From positions 297,501 through 342,500 of the forward strand of contig CAJNDS010000779.1 of the NCBI GenBank assembly GCA_905221605.1: a DNA stretch of 45,000 bases. The letters run 5' to 3'. Numbering within the stretch: the stretch's first letter is position 1; each line of letters starts with the position of its first letter. Positions 14,091 through 24,554 of the stretch are shown here, piece after piece. The DNA is from Symbiodinium natans. Lineage: Eukaryota > Sar > Dinophyceae > Suessiales > Symbiodiniaceae. The translations under genes were made by a program, and so were the position numbers. Below the pieces are notes generated by a model. The model ran no database searches. It was not told where the DNA came from and was given only the letters and a program-made list of their open reading frames with translations.

Positions 14091-14162
14091 CAATATATAT
14101 ATGAGAGAGGGACCTTTATGTACTATGTTGCCACTGGTTTTCTTTTATATATCAAATATAAG

Positions 14163-14213
14163 AGTCATTTACACTCTTTTAATATTTATGGAAGCAAACA
14201 AATTTAAATAATT
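14163..14213. repeat. Left terminal inverted repeat of foldback element
   Basis: agtcatttacactctttt onward to ..aaatttaaataatt is the reverse complement of 15,667-15,714, apart from one mismatch and one single-base indel over about 50 bases. Confidence 0.9.
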
Positions 14214-15666
14214 GAATCAATTGAATTAATTGAATTCTTGGGGGATATCCAGAATTCAAATAATTTAATTAATTGAATTAATTGTATTCTGGGGGGGGCC
14301 CCAGAATTCAATTAATTTAATTAATTGAATTATTTGAATTCTGGGGCCCCCCCCAGAATTCAATTAATTCAATTCTTTGAATCTCTGACCTTGAGCCAGA
14401 CCAATTGAATAATTCAATTAATTCAATTAATTCAATTAATTCAATTAATTCAATTAATTGAATTAATTGAATTCTGGGGCCTCCCCCAGAATTCAAATAA
14501 TTCAATTAATTGAATTAATTGAATTCTGGGGCCTCTCCCAGAATACAATTAATTAAATTAATTGAACTAATTGAATTCTGGGGCCTCCCCCAGAATACAA
14601 ATAATTTAATTAATTGAATTAATTGAATTAATTGAATTAATTGAATTATTTAAATGGTTTGGCTGAGGCCCGGGATCAAAGGAATTAAAATAATTGAATT
14701 AATTGAATTCTGGGGCCACCCCCAGAATTCAATTAATTCAATTAATTGAATTCTTTGAATCTCTGGCCCTGAGCCAGACCAATTAAATAATTCAATTAAT
14801 TCAATTAATTCAATTAATTCATTTAATTGAATTAATTGAATTCTGGGGCCCCCCCCAGAATTCAAATAATTCAATTAATTGAATTAATTGAATTCTGGGG
14901 CCTCTCCCAGAATACAATTAATTAAATTAATTGAATTAATTGAATTCTGGGGCCTCCCCCAGAATACAAATATTTTAATCAATTGAATTAATTGAATTAA
15001 TTGAATTAATTGAATTATTTAAATGGTTTGGCTGAGGCCCGGGATCAAAGAAATTAAAATAATTGAATTAATTGAATTCTGGGGCCTCCCCCAGAATTCA
15101 ATAAATTCAATTAATTGAATTCTTTGAATCTCTGGCCCTGAGCCAGACCAATTGAATAATTCAATTAATTCAATTAATTTAATTAATTCAATTAATTACA
15201 TTAATTGAATTCTGGGGCCTCCCCCAGAATTCAAATAATTCAATTAGTTGAATTAATTGAATTCTGGGGCCTCTCCCAGAATACAATTAATTAAATTAAT
15301 TGAATTAATTGAATTCTGGGGCCTCTCCCAGAATACAATTAATTAAATTAATTGAATTAATTGAATTCTGGGGCCTCACCCAGAATACAAATAATTTAAT
15401 TAATTGAATTAATTGAATTAATTGAATTAATTGAATTATTTAAATGGTTTGGCTGAGGCCCGGGATCAAAGGAATTAAAATAATTGAATTAATTGAATTC
15501 TGGGGCCTCTCCCAGAATACAAATAATTCAATTAATTGAATTATTTGATTAAATTATTTAAATTGTCTGGCTAAGGCTACAATATTAAAGAAATTAAAAT
15601 CATAGAATTATGTAAATTCTTGAGGAGGCACCAGAATTCAATTAATTCGAATAATTTAGTTATTTT

Positions 15667-15714
15667 AATTATTTAAATTTGTTTGCTTCCTAAATATTAA
15701 AAGAGTGTATATGA
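15667..15714. repeat. Right terminal inverted repeat of foldback element
   Basis: Reverse-complement partner of 14,163-14,213 (aatttgtttgcttcc and tattaaaagagtgta are its conserved blocks). Confidence 0.9.
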
Positions 15715-15785
15715 CTATATGTAGGTTTTCAGCTTAGCGCTATGCGGGGTTTACAGTTCTAGGTGTCTGGGCTTCTATTTCTTGA

Positions 15786-15897
15786 ATCCTAAACCCTTAG
15801 CCCTAGCCCTAAACCCTAAACCTTAAACCCTAAACCTTAAACCCTAAACCCTAAACCCTAAACCCTAAACCTTAAACCCTAAACCCTAAACCTTAAA
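15786..15897. repeat. Interstitial CCCTAAA telomeric array
   Basis: About sixteen 7-base units, mostly ccctaaa with ccttaaa variants, in one orientation. It begins about 70 bases beyond the foldback element. It is the least degenerate telomere-type tract in the window. Confidence 0.9.
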
Positions 15898-16695
15898 TCG
15901 GGACATGAACACATCTCATTACTGAGTTGTGGTTATTCAGTTTTGACATCGGCCGAAGCTTGCCTTTTAGAGGCTGAGCTGATGGCTTGCGCAAGCGAAG
16001 GGTCCACTGACTTTATGTCTAGTCAAGGGGATAGGGTTTAGGGTTTCGAAGCTAAGTTGTTCAAGACCCTAAACTCTAAACGCGAAGCCTTAAACCCTAA
16101 ACCTTAATGGCAGGATTGGAAGCCTCAGAGGTAATGCTGCCGCGAACGGACACACTCAGAAGAGTGACTATAAGGTTTAGGGTTTGGGGTTCAGGGTTCA
16201 GGGGTTTTAAGGAGAAGATGGTTGTGCGTCTTTCGTAAGATGCTTCCACGCAACAACCAAGATATCATCGGTACAAGTCAGGGTTCAAGGCATCTAGGAG
16301 TAACATCTCCTACAGACCGGAACATGATTTAATCTGACATCAATAACAAATGAAAGGTAGTATAAAGAGCATTTTCAATAATATAGTCATAGAGGCAATA
16401 ATTATAATAATGCTTTCTCACCGTTGTGCATTAACTCGGAGTGCTGCTATCGGCCTTCGGGAAAGCGGGGTACTGACATCGGTCCCCGAACACGGTGGTA
16501 CTGTTATCGGTCCGCCGTCTCCCCCCATTCTTTGTTTCAATATATCTCGCCAACTCCATATCTAGACACGGTGGGACTGTTATCGGTCCACTGTGTCTAA
16601 TGCTATAGAGTTTATATTTGTTTGTGTGATGGTTTTCATATTATATTTACAGCACTGTGTGTTTAATTTTACAGGAAAAGGTTAACTCACGGTCT
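15898..16695. other. Spacer with short ctgttatcggtcc repeats
   Basis: Scattered telomere-like words lie at 16,030-16,110 and 16,170-16,205. Four related words (ctatcggcc, ctgacatcggtcc, ctgttatcggtcc twice) occur at about 16,446, 16,472, 16,500 and 16,577. The last is flanked by tagacac and gtgtcta, giving a small hairpin. No gene is supported. Confidence 0.55.
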
Positions 16696-17058
<363 letters not shown>

Positions 17059-18015
17059 CGTTTTTTTTTGGTCTGTGGCGGTGGTGGTGGTGCTGGCGGT
17101 TGTCGCGTTTTGTAGATATAGTCGTTGCAGTTGCCGTCGTGGTCGTCGTTGTTGCGGTTGTTGTTATTGTTCTCGTGGTGGTGGTAGTAGTGGTTCTGCT
17201 CGTGGTGGTGTTCGTGACGACTGTGATGACGATGGTCGTGTTGATCGTTGTTGTCGTTGTGGCTGTCGTGGCCGTTTTCTTTTTTTATGGCCGCACAAAT
17301 CACGTGTTCAACTACAAGCTAACCCTTGCCTGTAAGGTGCGGGAACGCCCGAATGGAAGCCGGCGTGAGGATTTTCAGAAGGTGTGGAAAAGGCTTTGTG
17401 TGCTCTCACTTCCAGACAGTCATGTTTTCTCTGAGGTGTAGCTTGCTTGAACTCTTTCACACCTAGACCTCCAGCCTTAAAGCCACCGCCTTGAACCTTG
17501 AACCCTAAACTTTAAACCTTTAAGCAGTGAGAAATACAAAATATGCTTATGTCAGTACGTGAGGTAAATGCAATGCTTCTTTACTTCAGATATTGCTCAA
17601 AACATAAACAAAAGAGAATATATTTTTAAAGGTATGGTTTAGTGCTTAAGGTTTGAGGTGTAGGGTTTAGGATTTAAAGTTGAAGTTTTCAGGTTCAGAA
17701 TTTAGAATGCTCTGAACTTTGAGACTAAAAGCCGTTAGGAAGTTCATTATATCGAGCAGATTAGAACAAGCTCTGTGCTTTGCATGTGGATGAAGGTTGT
17801 CTCTCCTGAAGTGTTTAAATGTGTTACGTCATCCGTTTATGTGCACAGTCTAGATGGTATGTCAAGAGCGAATGCATGAATCATGAGCTTTATGCTCAAG
17901 ACGATCTCGTAATTATTTTCCGTGCGGTTCTCCTATACGCCGAAGGCTTGTCTCTTTGTTCTGCTTAGCTAATGCATAATGAATGTACCTACTCCACCTT
18001 TTCTCTGCAGGGAAA
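17059..18015. other. Spacer upstream of the gene block
   Basis: Triplet-like GTC/GTG sequence to about 17,270, then degenerate telomere-like words (17,490-17,520, 17,635-17,700). A T-rich stretch ending in ttctctgcag (18,001-18,010) looks like a 3' splice site, so a 5' untranslated exon or trans-splice acceptor may sit just before the ATG at 18,016. Confidence 0.5.
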
Positions 18016-19075
18016 ATGGGCAAGAAGAAGCCGTCCCCGCACACCAAATGGAGCAAAAATGTCCGGGCGATGGCCACGCTCTTAGTTTGCCTGATAATTG
18101 TATATGTATATGAGCATATGTATATATATTAAGTTAGATAGTACATGGCCTAGGAATTCCAGAAACGTCTTCGAGACGGAGAGAAGGCGCCGAATAAATT
18201 CACCTGCAGTTTTTTTTTAAAGATTCATTTGTCGGCGAGGCGGCTTCTTCTGCGACTCCGGAGGCGATGCGTACTTTGCTGCTTACATACAGTAGTAACC
18301 GTATACGTTGCAGGTCAAGCCGGTCCTGAAGAAGAAGGACAAGAAGGTCACTTTCGGTGAAACAAAGGCCAATGGCAACCAATATCATCGTATATTTATA
18401 TTTAAAACTATGTCTGAGTGTCGCCAGGTGACCGTTGTGCAGTCGTACCGCGAGCTCAAGGAGCTCTGGTCATTCGCTTAAGAGTGTAGTTTTAATAAAC
18501 AAGTGTAATTAATGCTTTTCAGATGCTCATTTGTGTAAGGCATCAACTTAACCACGCCGACGTCCTCACGACCTGCGAGAAATGCACCCGCCGTGTGCCA
18601 CGGTCTGACGGTGTGATGAAGGCAGTGCAGAAGACTCTGACTGAACGCGCACTCTCTTATTTTCATTCGTGTAATGCAGGGCGCTCCAGGGCGAAGTGCC
18701 TTCGCCCAGTCCATGATGATGCCTCAGATCTTTTTAGTACACTTAAGTGCTTGCTTATGTAACTTTACAAGCAAGTCACAGCTACGAGCTCATAGTAAGG
18801 TTCATCTGCGGCTTCTGCGTACGGCTGGAAGCAAGTCGAATGCACCCAACGCAGCCCGACTTAACAGTGTTGTGTTGTTTAGAAGTGCTAATGAAGCTCG
18901 TGCGGAGGTCGTCAAATCTACGACGGCGGCATACTTGAGACGAAGGACGCGTGCTTTGTGGGAGTTAGCGAGAAGTATAAATACTGCTGCAGGAATATCT
19001 CTTCTCGTCATGAACTTTGGCGCAACAAGCTCAGACTCGTCGGGTTCCTGTGGGAAATGTAGTAGAAGTGAATAA
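18016..19075 (+). CDS. Seven-exon gene, unrecognised Lys/Cys-rich protein
   Basis: Reading frame and splice signals give seven exons in one consistent frame: 18,016-18,084, 18,163-18,208, 18,240-18,280, 18,314-18,367, 18,428-18,478, 18,540-18,621 and 18,680-19,075. Introns are 31-78 nt. Three have GC donors (18,281, 18,368 and 18,622), and five of the six downstream exons start with G after AG. The product starts MGKKKPSPHTKW and has Cys pairs in FTCSGFFC and TCEKC, a basic KKKDKKVTFGE segment, and a last exon with a half C2H2 pattern (CNFTSKSQLRAHSKVH). I do not recognise the family. Nucleic-acid or zinc binding is only suggested by composition. The last exon may hide another short intron. 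Confidence 0.6.
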
Positions 19076-19358
19076 AATACATATGTAGTCAAAAAATCAG
19101 TTTCTTTATTTTTATTTTAATTAGTATGTAACAGTGACACACTCTAGCTTGTGAACGACTCATGTATGCTACAGAATCCTTTCATGTGTTATGGATCTGA
19201 GGTGACTCGCGCCGCGTCTCCCGACATCTTGCGCACATGAACTAGTCCATCGCAGAAAAAGACAGAAGCCGTCTGCTCCTAAATCAAGCTCAAGAGCATC
19301 GTATGTGACGCTAACCGTCTGGGGTAATAGCGAAAGTATTTTCTGTTACTTGCTCGCA

Positions 19359-20824
19359 ATGTTTAAGCTCAAGCAGCTTGCGCCAAATCAACGAAATTCG
19401 TACAAGGATACTTGGATGAATTTTCACGCGACCAGTGTACTATTGTTTTTGGTGGAGCTGAGGCTTATACGACTGCGTTCAGACCTCAGGCAGACATAGC
19501 GAAGGTTTAATACAAACAAGGGACAAGCTATCAGAGCATGTGGAGTGTGCTCAGGTGCATTGAGAAGCATATGTCTTTCGGAAGCACAAAAGCTTTTAAT
19601 GTGACAAACGTATACACGTGCGGCTCCTTGCATAAAAACTTAACTCCAAGGTCTTCGACTATGCGCTGGTCAAAAATGCGGTGGTTGATGGATGAAGATG
19701 GGCGTCTAAGCTGTGTTACTTATTTCTTTTTAAAATCTTGTCTCCAGAATAAAGATAAGGTTGAGCAGTGACTCCGAGCCGCCGACCTTCTCATCTTCTA
19801 CGAGTCGCCGCTCAGCAAAAATATAATATTATAAAAAGACAAATAAAAAAAACAAAGAGGACCTGCGGTGCGTGTCCCTCGCTGGCGAACCGACGTGTGC
19901 CTTGACTGAACACATACAACAGCTTCTGACAAAATAATATGTGTTTATTCTGTGTATGAGTGTGCTGAGGACGTCTGACGCCGTGATCACACCCGCAGAG
20001 TTTTTGAAAGGGTACCCGAGCTTTATGTTTTGCCAGATTTATAAAAGTAAATTAACAATAGAAATGATAACTTATTTATATTGTTGCTTTTTCAAGGTAT
20101 ACTCCTCAGCACGGGGCAATCGATTGCGAAGCCAACGACATGTACCGGCCTGATGTTAAATATTGTTATTGTACTTATTCTATTTTGTGTATACAAACTT
20201 TAGACTATATCAGGACACAGCAAGACGGACGCCGTCGTCGCGCAAGAAGCTGTTGGCATCTTACGTCAATTAATATATTGCAGATTTGCGACAATGACAT
20301 GTCATGTTCTGTATAGGGTTCGTCGATTCTGATGGACGCCTGACGAGGAGTGACATACATGATTAAATTGGTTAAGGTAAGTTTCTTTATCCATTCCTTT
20401 CTTTTGCAGGACGCACAAGAAGAACATCATGTCGGTTCACGAGGGCATCGGCGCTGACGTCCATGATGACCTTCAACCGTATCTTGAACATATGCTGTCA
20501 GATTTATAATAATAAAAATGAAGGCAATCATATGTTAATAAATCTGCGAGGTATCATGCAAATGATTTCGTTCAGACGCAGCGTCTTCTGAACGTGGAGT
20601 TGCTACCTTAGTTTGTACTGCTTTGCTGTGCGCGCACACTTTTGCTTCTAGTGCAATTTCTAGCAGCCGAGGATTGCAGGCATTTATCACTGGCGTCTAT
20701 TTCAGCAGCTTGCTTAATATACTAAACTTAGAAGTTTATACACCGTCACTTTTTTTAGAAGTATGCTCCAAGGTCAACCTATGTGGTTAACCAGAGCATC
20801 GAGAAGTTGATCCAGATGGAGTAA
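19359..20824 (+). CDS. Intron-rich gene with EF-hand-like loops
   Basis: A chain of short coding-like exons flanked by AG/GT or GC signals. It opens at an ATG at 19,359 (MFKLKQLAPNQRN) and includes AEAYTTAFRPQADIAK near 19,460, DEDGRLS (19,691-19,711), AADLLIFYESPLSK near 19,780, ALTEHIQQLLTK near 19,905, DSDGRLT (20,335-20,355) and a clear last exon at 20,759-20,824 ending NQSIEKLIQME and TAA. Two DxDGRL(S/T) segments fit the first half of EF-hand calcium-binding loops, so a calcium-binding role is plausible. Exon phases could not all be reconciled by eye, particularly around 19,650-19,720 where two frames look coding. The boundaries are approximate and the family call is weak. Confidence 0.45.
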
Positions 20825-20886
20825 CGGCTTGAGTATACTTCTAGACCATATTAATGTGTTTGACGGATGCATGTTTTAATTTTAAG

Positions 20887-22451
20887 GTCAAATGCAGCGG
20901 ACGAAAACTGTGCCATTCTCTGGACGTGCAGGTCTTAAAATGTAAATTCTTGTATAGTGTTGAGCTTTGTCACCTATTTCAAATAACTTTAAGCATGACA
21001 TGTTATCGACTATATGCTGCAAGGCATGACGATATGATGGATCCAGACATAAACGACAAGAATTTCAACTGGTATGATGGCCGCGATGAGTGTGGCCTGG
21101 CTTCTATTTACTCTCTTTGTATAATGTTTTGATCTTCGTACGTGCAGGGAACTCCATCGGGTTTTGCCTCAAGAAGAAGTCTATCCTGACCTGTGATCTG
21201 GAAATGAGTCTTTGCTCCTTTTCTGCAATATATATTTCATTTAGATTGTTTTGAACGTGTCATGCTATAAGTTTTCTCAGGCGATGCTGTGGCGAAACAG
21301 ATATTCGCACGTATGCGCAGCACAAAGCAATGCACAACGGCGAAGGCGACGTAGCCTGGCTTCGTAATAATTAAGCATCTGATTTGTACATTTGCAGGAG
21401 TCGCATTCTTGGTCGACATTGTCCCGGTCAGCTTGGTACAAAGGCTTCGCGCGCAAAGGACTTCAGCAGATTCAGTGTCTCAGAAACGAATACATTTGTT
21501 TTTTAATTGTATAACAATGTAGACATCCATAGCAGACAGGACGTAACTCCTACTACGTTCGGCACAACATTCCTCGGCGTCGACGTCGAGGCACTTATTT
21601 GCCTAATATATTTATATCATATATGCATAAGCACAACACAAAATATCTAAATTACAGATGTTGTGCTGTCAGATAGCGTTGTGCGACAGCATCAGCGCAG
21701 CTGGGCAGCCTTTAAATAATACTTGATGTCCTTTTTTTTGTACTGTATAATGAATAAAAAAAACGATCTGACAACATAAGGCAAGACATTCTTCGAGAAT
21801 GTATGCTTGATCAACTGCTTTCGTGCGCACGGAATCAAAGCGACGTACGAGCGCGACGGTCCTCTGTCGGCTCTCCAAGACGGCAACAGTATGCTGCGGC
21901 CATTCCAGTGTCTTCGCTTCAACTAAAAGGCACCCACCGAAGAATAAAAAACATTTAATCATTTAAGCTAAGGAAAAGTTTGGTGTGGATTCCGGACAGA
22001 ATTATTTCAGGAGAAGGCAAGTATATTATCGCTGCAATGAACCATTTCATTGCGGTTCAAGTGATCGGCCAAGAATACAGCGTGAACTTGACTCATCGCC
22101 GACACACATGGAGACGAGCGTTTCTTGCCCCGGACCTCAAGGCGAGATTTTCACAGACTAATATCGCAGACATTAGATAAATGTTATGAATTTCTGTCAG
22201 GTGCCTTTCTTCATTTCTCCTGAAGATCGCCAAGTTTACATTAATCCAGCGGTGGCTGATCGCGTCTTTCGCGTCGAGGTTCTTAAATATACTAAAAAAA
22301 GTTTTAAGCACAGCACACGACAAGATAGCAGGATCTCGCGGATGAAGACGATAATGATGCCCCGAGAAACAACGACGGCGACATTATTGGATCTGGTTTG
22401 GAGCAACTCGTCTGTCATGATGGACGTGGGAATGACAAGAATCCAGTATGA
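20887..22451 (+). CDS. Intron-rich gene with Josephin/C39-like His motif
   Basis: The best-phased exons are 21,024-21,089, 21,148-21,192, 21,281-21,363 and 21,398 onward, then 21,973-22,141, 22,201-22,278 and 22,332-22,451 (stop). Their introns are 34-88 nt, and the one at 22,142 has a GC donor. Exon 20,887-20,931 and those between 21,480 and 21,960 are less certain. The product contains NWYDGRDEELHRVLPQEE, then EGKYIIAAMNHFIAVQV followed by EYSVNL, and an acidic tail (DLADEDDNDAPRNNDGD). The H-F-I-A-V segment followed by an Asn resembles the His/Asn part of papain-like peptidases such as Josephin or C39. I could not identify the catalytic Cys, so protease function is only a suggestion. It lies upstream of the large element gene on the same strand. 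Confidence 0.5.
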
Positions 22452-22758
22452 ATCAAGTTAGAGTGATGAACAAGGTCTGCGATGATGCACGAGCTTCAGA
22501 AGACATCAATCAATCAGAACGACGCTGTGCCTGTTTTTTTTTTAATCAGGATTGTGTAGTTTATATCAGCATCGTTTCCATCAAGTAATCATGATTAATG
22601 TTCTCCGAGATAAAGAACTTCCAACACGATTATTTTATGTTTCTTTAAAAAAGCTTGTAGTGCACAAGCCAGTAGCCTTCAATATATACCTGTTTAAATC
22701 AATGTGACAAGTATCTTACAAATGACAATGACTTTCTTTTTTTTAAAATCTAGACATA

Positions 22759-23105
22759 ATGCACGTCGAAACCATGTTTTCTAAAAAAATGAATCTTAGA
22801 ACATATATTAGTAAACAATTGCGTACTGAGGCCGCGATCATCGAGATGAACCTTCAGAATGCATATTCATGGAGGCAGACTCAGAGATGCTTTGTTTTTG
22901 CTTGGTGAAGATAATAAAGACTGAGTCGAGTTGTAGTCATTCTTTACGTAAAACTAATATGTTTATTTATAATTCGTCTTTTACCTTGCAAGCGTTTAAA
23001 CTTTTAATTTAACACAATGTTCGCATTCGCACAAAGGCCAATCGAGAATGGGAGGACGATGACGCTCGCAGCGTGGACGTGTTGCATGCTCGAAGTGCGG
23101 CTTAG
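22759..23105 (+). CDS. Possible small gene, one or two exons
   Basis: An open frame of 49 codons runs from an ATG at 22,759 to 22,908 (starts MHVETMFSKKMNLR; later AAIIEMNLQNAYSWR). Further on, 23,037-23,105 looks like a terminal exon after acaaag, reading ANREWEDDDARSVDVLHAR and a stop. They could be two exons of one small gene, but I could not find a phase-matched donor. No family is recognised. It sits between the His-motif gene and the large element gene. Confidence 0.3.
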
Positions 23106-23231
23106 TTCAGTAGTTAAATATATATTTATTATGAGTTAGCTGATATTTATAGTAGTGGTTTCACCTGTATAGTAACGTCTAATGAAGAACTGCAATCGAT
23201 TTTTTTTAGTACTTCAAACGGGTAGACTTTA

Positions 23232-24554
23232 TTGTCTCAAACCAGGTCGGCTGGATTAACAGAAACCGAGACACGTTGCGGCGTGTCTTCGAGCCTGCAG
23301 ACCGGCGACATCCTGGGGGGTTCCGACAGTTTCGACAACACAGATCATATGGATCCTCTAAGATTTGCAATTTCCCAGTATGTTGTCTGCTGTCGAATTG
23401 AACAGATACACGACATCACGATGAAATTCATACAAGAGATGGTCACGGATTCGACACTATGGGATGCCTTACCAGATCCGTTCGCAATGTACATTGATGG
23501 ACGTACATGGAATCACTATATTCACAGCGTTATCTTCAGGGCCAGCCATGTGACACCCTTTGTATCCCTCAATTGCATGTTGTCCGGGCAGCGAGTCTTC
23601 AATGGTGTCATCCGCAGCGAGTCACTATCAGATGTTTCTCGTGCAACCAAGCGTTTGCGAGTATGGACCAACATCGCGTTGCAGATCAGTGCGTGTTGGC
23701 GATTTGGAGTGAAGATGTCGATGCCATCTCCGGTTGACACACAGAAGTCAAAACGAATGTGGGAAAGGGAAATTTACCAAGTCAGACGAAGTTTCTTGCT
23801 GCTGAAGTCTATATCGCAAGAAATACACAACGATATACAAGAAGTTTCAGAAGAACATTTCAGTGGCGAAGTAAATCACAATGACTGTGATTTATTTTTA
23901 TATTCAGAAACCCAGCACCTCGGAGACTATACAGGTGGTGCCACAGACGGAATGCCGTGCGCGGAGATAATCGAACAATTACCGGCCTTCTATTTCAATG
24001 TGCAGTTTTTGAAAGCATTAGCTTGCACTTGCAAGTCTTTGCTGGCCGTTGTGAGAAGTACAAGTAACTGGACGGATCGAACAGTTCATGTTAATCAATT
24101 GTGGCCAGACGATGGAGCAACGTTTCGCACTATGACAAGACTTCTTACGTCTGCTAGAGCTATTTGCGTGAACTTGTCACAGGTTACGCAGTTCTCCAGA
24201 ATTCCTTACAATGCTCGCCTGTGTTGGACCGTGAATACAACTCCAGTGTTTTTACAGGAAAGCACTTACACGGTTGGATTTCGGTCTGAAGCTCCACTAA
24301 TGGGAATGGCATGCTTCAATGCGCATATTCCTATCGAGACTTGCGGAATATATATTGGTGTGGAAGAAAGCAGTACAGCTAAACGCTCTTATTGCAGAAT
24401 CGACAACATTGGCTTGGAAGATATTGCATGGTCTTTCGGTCTTGATGATATAGCACCAGTTCTACATCGGTCCGCAAGTCGGCACAGACCACTTCTGAAT
24501 CAGCGAAACACTTTTGGTATTCGCTGGAATCAAAAAATTTCTTCATCGCTTTGA
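23232..24554 (+). CDS. First segment of large element gene: F-box-like protein part
   Basis: Open frame of 440 codons. Translation may start inside it at the ATG at 23,349 (MDPLRFAISQYVV), because 23,222-23,258 resembles a 3' splice site and the upstream part may be another exon. Around residues 245-283 is IIEQLPAFYFNVQFLKALAC followed by TCKSLLAVV and a Trp, an F-box-like pattern. The C-terminal 120 residues look beta-rich and are unassigned. The motif GDxxGG occurs twice (23,304-23,324 and 23,922-23,942). The frame overlaps the next one in the -1 frame, so I read it as the 5' part of a longer spliced or frameshifted gene. F-box function is inference. Confidence 0.6.
   Translation: MSQTRSAGLTETETRCGVSSSLQTGDILGGSDSFDNTDHMDPLRFAISQYVVCCRIEQIHDITMKFIQEMVTDSTLWDALPDPFAMYIDGRTWNHYIHSVIFRASHVTPFVSLNCMLSGQRVFNGVIRSESLSDVSRATKRLRVWTNIALQISACWRFGVKMSMPSPVDTQKSKRMWEREIYQVRRSFLLLKSISQEIHNDIQEVSEEHFSGEVNHNDCDLFLYSETQHLGDYTGGATDGMPCAEIIEQLPAFYFNVQFLKALACTCKSLLAVVRSTSNWTDRTVHVNQLWPDDGATFRTMTRLLTSARAICVNLSQVTQFSRIPYNARLCWTVNTTPVFLQESTYTVGFRSEAPLMGMACFNAHIPIETCGIYIGVEESSTAKRSYCRIDNIGLEDIAWSFGLDDIAPVLHRSASRHRPLLNQRNTFGIRWNQKISSSL

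Larger units (their letters stand above)
14163..15714. mobile_element. Foldback-type element filled with AATTGAATT satellite
   Basis: A 1.55-kb block bounded by ~50-bp inverted repeats. The interior is an array of aattgaattaattg words broken by islands such as gaattctggggcctcccccagaattc, themselves inverted repeats. A higher-order period of about 370-420 bases is visible from atttaaatggtttggctgagg at about 14,648, 15,018 and 15,437, and from tgagccagaccaatt at about 14,391, 14,769 and 15,139. No coding capacity is seen. The structure fits a MITE or foldback transposon whose centre has expanded. Confidence 0.75.
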
